48,286 bases of DNA from Candidatus Hikarchaeia archaeon HikBin5 (GTDB lineage: Archaea; Halobacteriota; Halobacteria; Halobacteriales; Hikarchaeaceae): contig WTZU01000008.1 in the NCBI GenBank assembly GCA_009889625.1, forward strand, positions 1-48,286. The letters are read 5' to 3'. Position numbers and translations under genes: made by a program. The notes below the pieces were generated by a model, which saw nothing but the letters and a program-made list of their open reading frames with translations, had not been told where the DNA came from and did not search any database. Positions 1-8,708 of this stretch are shown here, piece after piece. How positions within the stretch are numbered: the stretch's first letter is position 1; each line of letters starts with the position of its first letter.

Positions 1-75
1 CCAAGCCAGGCCAAAGGCGTCGGACTTAAGATCCGATCTCGTAGGAGTCCGCGGGTTCAAATCCTGCTCCTCCCA
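1..75 (+). tRNA. tRNA-Leu(UAA), 5'-truncated by the window edge
   Basis: Anticodon stem-loop tcgga-ctTAAga-tccga, long variable arm (tctcgtaggagtcc), T arm gcggg-ttcaaat-cctgc, acceptor 3' strand tcctccc plus discriminator A. Confidence 0.9.
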
Positions 76-99
76 CTTAATGGAAAAGGTAGAAACTAG

Positions 100-1560
100 T
101 CACAAAAATTGATCGAATAAGCCAGGGAATTTTTTAGAAACTTTCTGTCGTAGTTCAGGGCTAACCCGGACTACTTCGGGATATTCATCTCTGGCTTCAT
201 AAAGTTTTGTTGCGTCAATAACAACACGGGCATTATAATATCCTTTTTCAGGAGATCCCCTCCCTCCAGGGTAAATATAATCATATGGAATGGGATCATA
301 ACTTGCGCCCAGGGTATAATCTTCAATATGGATATCACGAGGGGGGTGGACGCGAGTGCCAAGTGCCCAGATAACGTCTGATTGGTCAAATACATCGACA
401 TCTTCGTCGACAACTATTATGTATTTTCCCAAGAATACATTTTGAGGCATTTGACTGACTAATTGACCTACTTGTTTTGCATGGCCTGCGTACTCTTGTT
501 TTATTGAAACCACTACCCATAGTCGAGTTGCTCCAGCAGGATCGCACCACACATCTTTGATTCCAGGGACGCCCAATTCCTCAAGAGCATTTGCTATATT
601 TGCAGCCCGGATGGGGCATCTAAAATAAGTTTCTTCTGCAGGTGGTTTTGCAGAGGGCGACCCTGTCAAAATCGGATTATTTCGATAGTAAATTCGTTCT
701 ACGTCGACTACCATTTCTTCTTTTTCACCGCCAGCGTAATAACCAAGGAACTCCCCATAGGGCCCCTCTAATCTAGTTTTGTTGGGAGGGATATAACCCT
801 CAAGTACTATTTCAGCATTTGCAGGGAGTGGAAGTCCAGTTAATGAACTTTGTATAACTTCAACTGGTTTTTCGCGCCACCAACCTACAAAATCATACTC
901 ACAAACTCCATGGGGTATTTCAACAGAAGATGCCCAATATAATTCGGGGTTGATACCACATACTATTGCGATGGGACAGGGTTCGCCGCGATCGTGATAT
1001 TTTTCCATGTGTTCCCTACCGTGTTTTCCACGAGAGGCCAACATTCCTACTTCGTTAGTGGTGTGGATCATGGAACGGTAGGTACCCACATTGACCCATC
1101 CATTGTCAGGATCTTGTGTAATTACGAGATCTGCAGTTCCAATATAGTTCCCACCATCTTTTTCGTGCCACAAGGGAGACGGGAAGGTGGTTACGTCGAC
1201 ATCTTTTCCTTCTTGAATATTTTCCAAAATAGGACCATTTTTGACTATTTTTGGAGGAATTCCACTTCGATTTTTGAGTTTGTGTTGAATCCCTTTTGTA
1301 GTCTCTTTCAAAGTGTATTTTGGATCAAATCCAAATGTCAATGCTATTCGAGAGGGCGAACTAAGTATACAAGAAAGTACGCGGAACCCAGAGGGGTACC
1401 CAGGTATATCATCAAAAAGTACGGCTTCGGATCCAGGGTTGCTCTGATATACATCACTAATAGCACCGATATCCTCTTCGATGTTTGCACCGGAAATCTT
1501 TTTTAAATCATTTAAGTCATCTACTGCTTCAATCCAATCTCGCAGATCTGAGAATGCCAT
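100..1560 (-). CDS. UbiD family decarboxylase
   Basis: UbiD-like protein (MAFSDLRDWIEAVDDLNDLKKI..., SPLWHEKDGGNYIGTADLVITQDPDNGWVNVGTYR, EGPYGEFLGYY). Start placed at the internal ATG 1560 rather than the ORF-track start 1686. Confidence 0.9.
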   Translation of the reverse strand: MAFSDLRDWIEAVDDLNDLKKISGANIEEDIGAISDVYQSNPGSEAVLFDDIPGYPSGFRVLSCILSSPSRIALTFGFDPKYTLKETTKGIQHKLKNRSGIPPKIVKNGPILENIQEGKDVDVTTFPSPLWHEKDGGNYIGTADLVITQDPDNGWVNVGTYRSMIHTTNEVGMLASRGKHGREHMEKYHDRGEPCPIAIVCGINPELYWASSVEIPHGVCEYDFVGWWREKPVEVIQSSLTGLPLPANAEIVLEGYIPPNKTRLEGPYGEFLGYYAGGEKEEMVVDVERIYYRNNPILTGSPSAKPPAEETYFRCPIRAANIANALEELGVPGIKDVWCDPAGATRLWVVVSIKQEYAGHAKQVGQLVSQMPQNVFLGKYIIVVDEDVDVFDQSDVIWALGTRVHPPRDIHIEDYTLGASYDPIPYDYIYPGGRGSPEKGYYNARVVIDATKLYEARDEYPEVVRVSPELRQKVSKKFPGLFDQFL

Positions 1561-1657
1561 GGTGATTTGGAGGTGATGTGAGAAAATATGGATTTTGATT
1601 TTCATTGTGGAGAAGTCAAAAGGTCTTTTTCTGTGCATTTGATAAATAGTTTGTAAA

Positions 1658-2743
1658 ATGGCACTTCTTATAGACAATGAGACCACTGAAAAAGTGTTGA
1701 ATATTCCGGATGCCGTAGAGGCAATGGAAAATGCATTTGTCCAACTGAGTAAAGGGAATGCAGCATTTCAGCCTAGAACAGATGTTCTTTCTCCGGTGGA
1801 GGGAAAAGGGGAATTGGATTATTATTGGTGGCACTCCCTTATTGGAGCGACTTTGGACCCTCCAAGACTCGCTTTTCGTTTTGTATCAGATGTGTATAGC
1901 TGGAGGAGAGATACTGAAGGAAAATTGAGAGAAGTGCAATACAATGTAGAAGAGGGAAAATCAATGGGTTTTGTGTTACTTTTTGATTCGGCCAATGGGG
2001 AGATAATAGGATTGCTGAACGACGAATCACTTCAGCACGCAAGGGTTGGTGCCACGGCAGGTGTGGCTTGTAAATATCTCTCTAGGGAAGATTCAAACAC
2101 TGTTGGAATAATTGGATCGGGTGGCATGGCGAAAGTGTATCTAGAATCATTTTTTTCGGTTAGGGAATTGGATCAAGTAAAGGTATATTCACCCACGATT
2201 AGTCACAGGGAGGCATTTGCGGAAGAAATGAGTACGTCATTGGGAATAGATGTTAAAGCGGTTTCTTCAGCCGAGAAGGCCGTGAGTGGTGCAGACATAG
2301 TAGCAACATGTACAAATGCTAGTTCTCCTGTGTTTACTGAAGAATATGTTTCAGAGGGCATGTTTGTGGTGGATACCAAAAGTAGTGAGATCTCCCCTAA
2401 AGCAGAAACCATGTTCGATCAAATTGTAGGGACGACAAGAGAAGCATATCTTGCATCTGAGGATTATGTAGTGGGGCAAAAGAACCTACTTGATAAGCAT
2501 AAACAACTCCATGGAAAGAGAGGATTCGAGATGAAAGAGTATGCTACTTTGAGCGATATAATTCAAGACCCATCAAAAGGGAGAGGAGGAGATGAGGAAT
2601 CTATTTACTGTAATAATCGGTCGACAGGAATTCAATTTGCGGCCATTTGTGATCTAGTCCATAGACGTAGTGTAGAAGAAGGGCTGGGGAAGGAGATTCC
2701 TAGTGAGTGGTTCCAGCAAGATTTACATCGGTCGTATTCGTGA
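1658..2743 (+). CDS. Ornithine cyclodeaminase / mu-crystallin family NAD(P)-binding protein
   Basis: LLNDESLQHARVGATAGVACKYLSRE...VGIIGSGGMAKVYLESFFSVRELDQVKVYSPT is typical of OCD/mu-crystallin proteins. Confidence 0.85.
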   Translation: MALLIDNETTEKVLNIPDAVEAMENAFVQLSKGNAAFQPRTDVLSPVEGKGELDYYWWHSLIGATLDPPRLAFRFVSDVYSWRRDTEGKLREVQYNVEEGKSMGFVLLFDSANGEIIGLLNDESLQHARVGATAGVACKYLSREDSNTVGIIGSGGMAKVYLESFFSVRELDQVKVYSPTISHREAFAEEMSTSLGIDVKAVSSAEKAVSGADIVATCTNASSPVFTEEYVSEGMFVVDTKSSEISPKAETMFDQIVGTTREAYLASEDYVVGQKNLLDKHKQLHGKRGFEMKEYATLSDIIQDPSKGRGGDEESIYCNNRSTGIQFAAICDLVHRRSVEEGLGKEIPSEWFQQDLHRSYS

Positions 2744-2783
2744 GGCGGTTTTATGGGAAGAATGTTGGGCCTATTTGACGAGT

Positions 2784-3206
2784 TCAAGGGCGTTCGACCA
2801 ATTCAATTATATTCCCATCTGGATCGTGTAAATTCGCAATTTTTGCCCCACTTGCAACAGGAAGAGGAGGACTTATGAATTCGATATCTGTGGATAATTT
2901 AGAATACCAATCATCTATGTTTTCTATTTGAAAACATAAATGGGCTAGTCCCACATCGTGTATAGCAGAAGAAGAATTTACATTAGTATTAGGAGGACTA
3001 GAATACTCTTTCAATTCCAATGAGATTCCATCGTTTTCTAGGAATGCTATTTGTGCATTGACGCCATCTAGACCAAGAAGACCATCTTGCGAATCGCTAG
3101 CCTTGAATCGTTTTCGTTCGGAAAAGCCAAAATGAGTACAGTAAAAATTGAGAGATGTTTCTAAGTCAGATACGTTTAATCCAATATGATCAAGAATTGC
3201 GGTCAT
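2784..3206 (-). CDS. VOC (glyoxalase/bleomycin resistance/dioxygenase) family protein
   Basis: MTAILDHIGLNVSDLETSLNFYCTHFGF...HLCFQIENIDDWYSKL...ANLHDPDGNIIELVERP. Confidence 0.88.
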   Translation of the reverse strand: MTAILDHIGLNVSDLETSLNFYCTHFGFSERKRFKASDSQDGLLGLDGVNAQIAFLENDGISLELKEYSSPPNTNVNSSSAIHDVGLAHLCFQIENIDDWYSKLSTDIEFISPPLPVASGAKIANLHDPDGNIIELVERP

Positions 3207-3242
3207 AAAGTAAGAGAGAAGATGTTAGATTTTAAACTTATC

Positions 3243-3821
3243 TTATAGTAAATTGGAGATGGTTTTGATTGCTATTTTTGCGATCTTATCAGGAGGAAGA
3301 GAGGCATCGATTCGGACAAATCTGCCAGGATCGTTAGAGATAATTTTTTCGTAGTTTTCATGGACTCGTTCTAGGAAAGAAAGTTGTTCAAATTTATTAG
3401 TAGATCCACTTCTCATAGCGCCAAGCGAAGGAGAGAGGTCGAAATAAAGAGTAAGTTCGGGGAGTACAGTCCATGGTTGGTGTATTTTCTGTATATAAGA
3501 GAGAGGGTCTTCAACGATGCCATCCAAAGAAGTAGATTGATAAGCATATCTGGAATCGATATATCGATCAGATATAACTAGTTTTTTATTGGATAAAGCT
3601 GGCAATATAGTGGTCTGTAGATGATACGCATGGTCTGCCATATAGAGGAATAATTCAGACAAGGGGTCGGCGTCGTCGGTGTTAATAGATTTCCGAACGG
3701 CTTCGCCATACCAAGAATCAGTTGGTTCTAGTGTATATACTGCATCGGGATAGGCTTCTTGAAGGGCGGAAATTATAGTGGTTTTACCGCTCCCATCTAT
3801 TCCCTCAAGTGTGACTAACAT
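3243..3821 (-). CDS. tmk: Thymidylate kinase (dTMP kinase)
   Basis: P-loop LEGIDGSGKTT, SDRYIDSRYAYQ motif. Confidence 0.92.
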   Translation of the reverse strand: MLVTLEGIDGSGKTTIISALQEAYPDAVYTLEPTDSWYGEAVRKSINTDDADPLSELFLYMADHAYHLQTTILPALSNKKLVISDRYIDSRYAYQSTSLDGIVEDPLSYIQKIHQPWTVLPELTLYFDLSPSLGAMRSGSTNKFEQLSFLERVHENYEKIISNDPGRFVRIDASLPPDKIAKIAIKTISNLL

Positions 3822-3921
3822 GAGATTGATTGATTCTGAAAAAAGTTAAATTTTGGGAATGTGAGGAACGAGTTGGAAAGATATTAATTGTATCGGAATA
3901 GGAGGTATAAGTGAATAAATA

Positions 3922-4848
3922 ATGAAAATTGTAGTTTTTGGGGGAACTGGGTTCATTGGTAGAGTATTATGTCAAGAATTATCAAGTGATAATCGAGAAA
4001 TTATTTCTGTGGGAAAGAGAAAAAATGGCCACGAGTTTACAGAGGGATGGGGATTCACAAGGATTCCGTCTACTCGGGGCATATTACATCGTCAAGGAGA
4101 CATTGAAGATTATGAATTTGTTGAAGAATGTTTGACAGGGGCAGACATGGTGTACAATCTTGTGGCATTGTCTCCGCTTTATCAGCCGAGGGGAGGGAAT
4201 AAAAAACACGATGGAGTACACAGGAAAGGAACAGAAAACATAGTCAGTGCAGCTAAAAAATGCGGGGTGAAGAAATTAATCCAAATGAGTGCTGTAGGAG
4301 CTAGTTCGAATGCAGAAACTGCATATCTACGTGCGAAGGGTGATGCGGAAAAAATAGTTAAAAAATCTGGTATTGATTGGTGTATTTTTCGTCCGTCGGT
4401 TGTATTTGGAGAAGGTGGAGAGTTCATATCATTCATAAAGAAGATAGCGCCCCCATACATCACTCCTCTCCCAGGGGGTGGGAAAATGAGATTTGATCCT
4501 ATTTGGGTAAATGACCTAGTCAAGATTATAGTTGGAATTACAGAAGGGGATTTCGAGAGTGGACAAATTTTGGAAATTGGAGGTCCGGAGATCATGAGTA
4601 TGGCAGAGATAACCAAGGCGATTCATGCCTCCAAGGGTAGGTCGTGTTTGATAGTTCCAATACCGATGGTGATGCAAAAGTATCTAATGGCAATTGCAGA
4701 AGTGATTCCCAGTATTTTGCTTCCATTTGGTAACGACCAATACAAATCTCTAAAACTCGATCCGGTAGCAAAGGGAAATGACATGGAAAAAATAGGGATG
4801 TCGAGGGGAGAATTGGTGAAAATGCAAGAATATTTGAGAAAATTGTAA
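3922..4848 (+). CDS. NAD-dependent epimerase/NDUFA9-like (atypical SDR) protein
   Basis: MKIVVFGGTGFIGRVLCQEL, VYNLVALSPLY, LIQMSAVGA..., FRPSVVFGEG. Confidence 0.82.
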   Translation: MKIVVFGGTGFIGRVLCQELSSDNREIISVGKRKNGHEFTEGWGFTRIPSTRGILHRQGDIEDYEFVEECLTGADMVYNLVALSPLYQPRGGNKKHDGVHRKGTENIVSAAKKCGVKKLIQMSAVGASSNAETAYLRAKGDAEKIVKKSGIDWCIFRPSVVFGEGGEFISFIKKIAPPYITPLPGGGKMRFDPIWVNDLVKIIVGITEGDFESGQILEIGGPEIMSMAEITKAIHASKGRSCLIVPIPMVMQKYLMAIAEVIPSILLPFGNDQYKSLKLDPVAKGNDMEKIGMSRGELVKMQEYLRKL

Positions 4849-5013
4849 GCTTGAAGAAAAATAAAAAATGATATACATGGGCGTCAGACATCTGGCGCTC
4901 GAGATGAAATTTGGAAGATACTTCGTGGAATGAAGATCATATCGCTGCAACTCGTTTTTGGGGAAAGAACGGCATAAAATGGGGTTATGAAGGCCTTTCA
5001 AAAGGTTTATTCA

Positions 5014-5024
5014 GATATATAAAG
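5014..5024 (+). promoter_or_regulatory. Candidate TATA box for cetZ operon
   Basis: gatatataaag about 35-40 nt upstream of the cetZ ATG at 5056. Confidence 0.5.
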
Positions 5025-5055
5025 TGATTTGTTGTCACGGATACTAAGACTAGAT

Positions 5056-6243
5056 ATGAAACTCGCTCTAATTGGATTTGGACAGGCCGGAGGAAAGATA
5101 GTTGACAAATTTCTTTTGTACGATAAACAGACTAAAAGTAACATCGTAAGAGAGGCTATCGCGATAAATACTGCCAAAGCTGATTTAATGGGGTTATCCA
5201 ACGTTGCAGGTGATAAAAGAATACTAATAGGACAGGACCGAGTGAAAGGTCATGGTGTGGGTGCGGATAATTCATTGGGCGCCGAAATTGCAGAAGAAGG
5301 CCTAGATGTTATGCAAAATATTGTCGATCAAATACCAACTCATGAAGTGGATGCTTTTCTCATTGTTGCAGGGTTAGGGGGAGGAACAGGTTCGGGGGGA
5401 GGACCAATACTAGCTAGGCATTTGAAAAAATTATATACACAAGAGCCAATTTATGGTCTTGGAATAATACCTTCTCTTGATGAGGGAGGAATATATACGC
5501 TGAATGCCGCAAAATCATTTCAGGCATTTGTGAGAGAAACGGATAATTTGCTGGCATTTGACAATGATGCATGGAGAGTGGGTGGTGAATCGGTAGAGGG
5601 GAGTTACGACACAATAAATGAAGAGATAGTGAGGAGATTTGGAGTATTATTTGGAGCGGGGGAAATTCAGGAAGACAATGATATTGCCGAATCTGTTGTT
5701 GATTCTTCAGAGATCATCAATACTTTAGCAGGAGGTGGAGTGACCACAGTTGGTTATGCTGCAGAAACGGTTCCCGTTCAAACCAAACGTAGTGGGATAC
5801 TATCACGATTTCCAGGAGGAAGGAAGAAAGAAGAATATCAAGATAGTTCAGATACAACAAATCGGATTACCAGCCTAATTAGGAAGGCGACATTGGGAAG
5901 ACTGACCCTTCCATGTGAAATAAAGGGTGCAGAGAGGGCACTTGTTGTTGTGTCAGGGCCACCAAATTATCTTAACAGGAAAGGAATAGAAAAAGGTAGA
6001 AGGTGGATAGAAGAACAAACGGGAAGTATGGAAGTCAGAGGAGGAGACTATCCTATACATGGAGAGGACAAAGTAGGAGCAGCAGTGATGCTTTCTGGAG
6101 TTGTTAATATCCCTAGAATAAAAGATCTACAACGGATTGCTATTGAAGCCCAGGAGAACATGGCAGAAATTCGATCCCAAAGTGAAGAGAAATTAAGGGA
6201 ATTAATTGAGGAGGGTACCGATGAGCTTGAACCATTATTCTAA
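5056..6243 (+). CDS. cetZ: CetZ/tubulin-FtsZ superfamily GTPase
   Basis: MKLALIGFGQAGGKIVDKF, tubulin signature GLGGGTGSGGGP, LAFDNDAWR. ORF track starts at a TTG (5029); ATG 5056 fits the family N-terminus. Confidence 0.93.
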   Translation: MKLALIGFGQAGGKIVDKFLLYDKQTKSNIVREAIAINTAKADLMGLSNVAGDKRILIGQDRVKGHGVGADNSLGAEIAEEGLDVMQNIVDQIPTHEVDAFLIVAGLGGGTGSGGGPILARHLKKLYTQEPIYGLGIIPSLDEGGIYTLNAAKSFQAFVRETDNLLAFDNDAWRVGGESVEGSYDTINEEIVRRFGVLFGAGEIQEDNDIAESVVDSSEIINTLAGGGVTTVGYAAETVPVQTKRSGILSRFPGGRKKEEYQDSSDTTNRITSLIRKATLGRLTLPCEIKGAERALVVVSGPPNYLNRKGIEKGRRWIEEQTGSMEVRGGDYPIHGEDKVGAAVMLSGVVNIPRIKDLQRIAIEAQENMAEIRSQSEEKLRELIEEGTDELEPLF

Positions 6244-6997
6244 ACTGGTTGCAATAATAATAGGATTGGTATTGATAGGGGGAATGGCCGGAGCGACGTC
6301 CATGGAACAAACTGGAGTTGATCCAGCAGAAATAGGAAGTGACGTCGTAGTTGAAACAATGGTGACCGAATTATACATAACAGACACAGGTCCCATAGAT
6401 GTTTGGACTCTTAGAGGGGAGTCGCTTCTAGAAAGTGTAACCTGGACAGTGACAGAAATCAATGCTGCAGATCGTCCAGTGGAAGAAACAAGAAAGGTGC
6501 ACACGGGGAAAGTGTTTCAACAAGGGGTCAGTTTGGATGATTCGGTTGTAAAAATAAAGGTAGAAGTATCAGGAACAATTCCAGAAGTGGCAGAATGGAC
6601 TTATGAGCCTAGGCAGAGTGTCTTGGTGATGGAACTATCTCAGATGCGACTAGGAGGGACAAGAGAGGTTATCGGGTCGATAGGAATATCACCATATACT
6701 ACAGAAAGTAAGGCTGCAAGAGAAGCGATAGATATTGCTAGTGTTGAAATAGAACAAGGGGGCGGGAACACAGATGCCATAAAAACACTGGCAAATTCTA
6801 TTTCAGCATACAATGTGGGAAATTTTGATAATGCAAGAGATTTAGCAAAACAAGCTAAAGAGACGGCTGTTGCAAATAAGGAGAGTACCGAGAGGAAAGG
6901 ATTAATATTAAATATAGTTGGTTTGGTGATTGCTGTGGCACTTATTGGTGGGATAATAATGTGGTATCAGTCTACGCGTCACAGAAGTAGACTTTAA
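6221..6997 (+). CDS. Membrane protein of unknown function, N- and C-terminal hydrophobic segments, CetZ/Cof operon member
   Basis: ATG 6221 overlaps the cetZ 3' end and is preceded by an SD-like GAGGAGGG; N-terminal LVAIIIGLVLIGGMAGA and C-terminal LILNIVGLVIAVALIGGIIMWY hydrophobic segments. Confidence 0.75.
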   Translation: MSLNHYSKLVAIIIGLVLIGGMAGATSMEQTGVDPAEIGSDVVVETMVTELYITDTGPIDVWTLRGESLLESVTWTVTEINAADRPVEETRKVHTGKVFQQGVSLDDSVVKIKVEVSGTIPEVAEWTYEPRQSVLVMELSQMRLGGTREVIGSIGISPYTTESKAAREAIDIASVEIEQGGGNTDAIKTLANSISAYNVGNFDNARDLAKQAKETAVANKESTERKGLILNIVGLVIAVALIGGIIMWYQSTRHRSRL

Positions 6998-7626
6998 TGC
7001 AAATTATAATCCCGTTTTCATCGCGGGAGCCAAAAACTAGATTGGATAGTGTTCTAACTTCAGAAGAGCGCAGAGCGTTTGCAGGAGTTATGTTGGAAGA
7101 TGTTGCTAGAGCGGTAGAGCTGGCGGGATCGGCCCCGATAATACTATCTACAGAACCCATAGAAGTCCCGTGGGAAGTCATAGTAGATGAAAGGCCCCTA
7201 TCATTGGCAGTAAATGGTTTATTAGAGAACTCAAAAGGCCCAATTGCCATTGTAATGAGTGATTTGGCGATTGTGACCGCAGAAAATATAAAGCAATTGA
7301 CAGAAGCAAGAGGAGATATTATAATTGCCCCAGGTAACTTGGGAGGGACCAATGCTTTTGTAACATATAGTCCCGAATTTAGGGTGGACTATCATGGGGC
7401 TTCATATCTAGATCACATTAAGATGGCAAAGAAAATTGGGAGAGATGTGGTAGTAGTAGATTCATTTAGATTGGCTACAGATATTGATGTGAAAGAAGAT
7501 TTAATTGAAATACTAATTCATGGGGAGGGAAAATCAAAAGAGTGGTTATCAGAGCGTGGATTTTACTTAGAAATACAGGGCGAAAACCGTGTTGGAATTT
7601 CAAGGAGGGGTAGCAGATGGCAATAG
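6997..7626 (+). CDS. cofC: 2-phospho-L-lactate/phosphoenolpyruvate guanylyltransferase (F420 biosynthesis)
   Basis: MQIIIPFSSREPKTRLDSVL..., IVMSDLAIVT, APGNLGGTNAFV, FRVDYHGASYLDH, VVDSFRLATDID. Confidence 0.9.
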   Translation: MQIIIPFSSREPKTRLDSVLTSEERRAFAGVMLEDVARAVELAGSAPIILSTEPIEVPWEVIVDERPLSLAVNGLLENSKGPIAIVMSDLAIVTAENIKQLTEARGDIIIAPGNLGGTNAFVTYSPEFRVDYHGASYLDHIKMAKKIGRDVVVVDSFRLATDIDVKEDLIEILIHGEGKSKEWLSERGFYLEIQGENRVGISRRGSRWQ

Positions 7627-8702
7627 GTCAAAAAGAGTATGATATTGACATAGAATTTAGACCAAATGAAGTGAGAGAATTACTCTCCGTGACGCCGGAG
7701 GAAGTAGAAACTAACTCGGAGTTGACATATGTTAAAAATGTATTCATACCTCTGACAACTGCCTGCAGGTACACATGTACTTATTGTACATATTTTGATC
7801 CACCAGGGAAGGCTTCTTTACTGACCCCAGAAGAGATTAGAATAATTATCAGAAAGGGTATCGAATTGGGGTGTACAGAGGCCCTGTTTACTTTTGGAGA
7901 TGATCCAGATGAAAGATATGTGGAAATTTATAGGAGACTAAAAGAATTAGGCCATTCGACGATACATACATACCTCGAAGAAATGTGCGAAATGTGTCTT
8001 GAAGAGGGGATGTTGCCTCACTCCAACCCAGGTGATCAAACAAGAGATCAGATGGAGAGAGTTGCAAGAGTAAATGCTAGTATGGGAGTTATGTTGGAAA
8101 CGGTGGCGAAAGTTAAAGCGCATTCCGGAGCACGAAAAAAAGATCCGGGTCGGCGAATCAATACATTAAAAATTGCAGGAGAACTTGGAGTTCCATTTAC
8201 AACTGGGATATTAGTAGGCATTGGAGAAACAGAAGAGGACAGGGCTAAAAGTATCCTTGCAATTCGGGATATAAATGAGAGATATGGGCACATACAAGAA
8301 GTAATTATTCAGCCAGTGGTTGAAAATGAACGGTGGAAAGGGGGGATGCCTTCATTGGAATCTATGCGAAAAGCAGTGAGCATGGCGAGATACTGCTTAC
8401 CCCCAGAGGTATCAATTCAAGTGCCACCAAACCTCGCTTCAATTAAGAATTTTTTAGATTGTGGAATCGATGATTTGGGAGGAATTTCTCCAGTCACAAT
8501 AGATCACATAAACCCAGAATACGCATGGCCGGCCCTTAGAGATTTGGAATCAATTGCTGCAGACAAAGGAGTTTCTCTCAAAGAAAGGCTGCCCGTATAC
8601 AACCGTTTTATAGAAGCTGGATGGATATCAAGAGACATCAGACAAGTTATAGAAGCAAAAAACGATATAGGAAAAAAATATCGAAAAATACTATTAGATT
8701 AA
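7617..8702 (+). CDS. cofG: 7,8-didemethyl-8-hydroxy-5-deazariboflavin synthase subunit CofG
   Basis: Radical SAM CRYTCTYC motif followed by TYFDPPGKASLLTPEEI; SD aaggagggg upstream; overlaps cofC 3' end. Confidence 0.92.
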   Translation: MAIGQKEYDIDIEFRPNEVRELLSVTPEEVETNSELTYVKNVFIPLTTACRYTCTYCTYFDPPGKASLLTPEEIRIIIRKGIELGCTEALFTFGDDPDERYVEIYRRLKELGHSTIHTYLEEMCEMCLEEGMLPHSNPGDQTRDQMERVARVNASMGVMLETVAKVKAHSGARKKDPGRRINTLKIAGELGVPFTTGILVGIGETEEDRAKSILAIRDINERYGHIQEVIIQPVVENERWKGGMPSLESMRKAVSMARYCLPPEVSIQVPPNLASIKNFLDCGIDDLGGISPVTIDHINPEYAWPALRDLESIAADKGVSLKERLPVYNRFIEAGWISRDIRQVIEAKNDIGKKYRKILLD

Positions 8703-8708
8703 AAGAAA

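Noticed and set aside
994-1506. 170-aa plus-strand ORF
   Set aside because: Fully antisense to the confident UbiD gene; no recognisable domain; likely a shadow ORF.
4182-4616. 144-aa minus-strand ORF
   Set aside because: Antisense to the NDUFA9-like gene; no domain signal.
4868-4960. Possible tRNA in the cetZ upstream gap
   Set aside because: A strong hairpin is present but no T-loop, anticodon loop or acceptor stem could be assembled.
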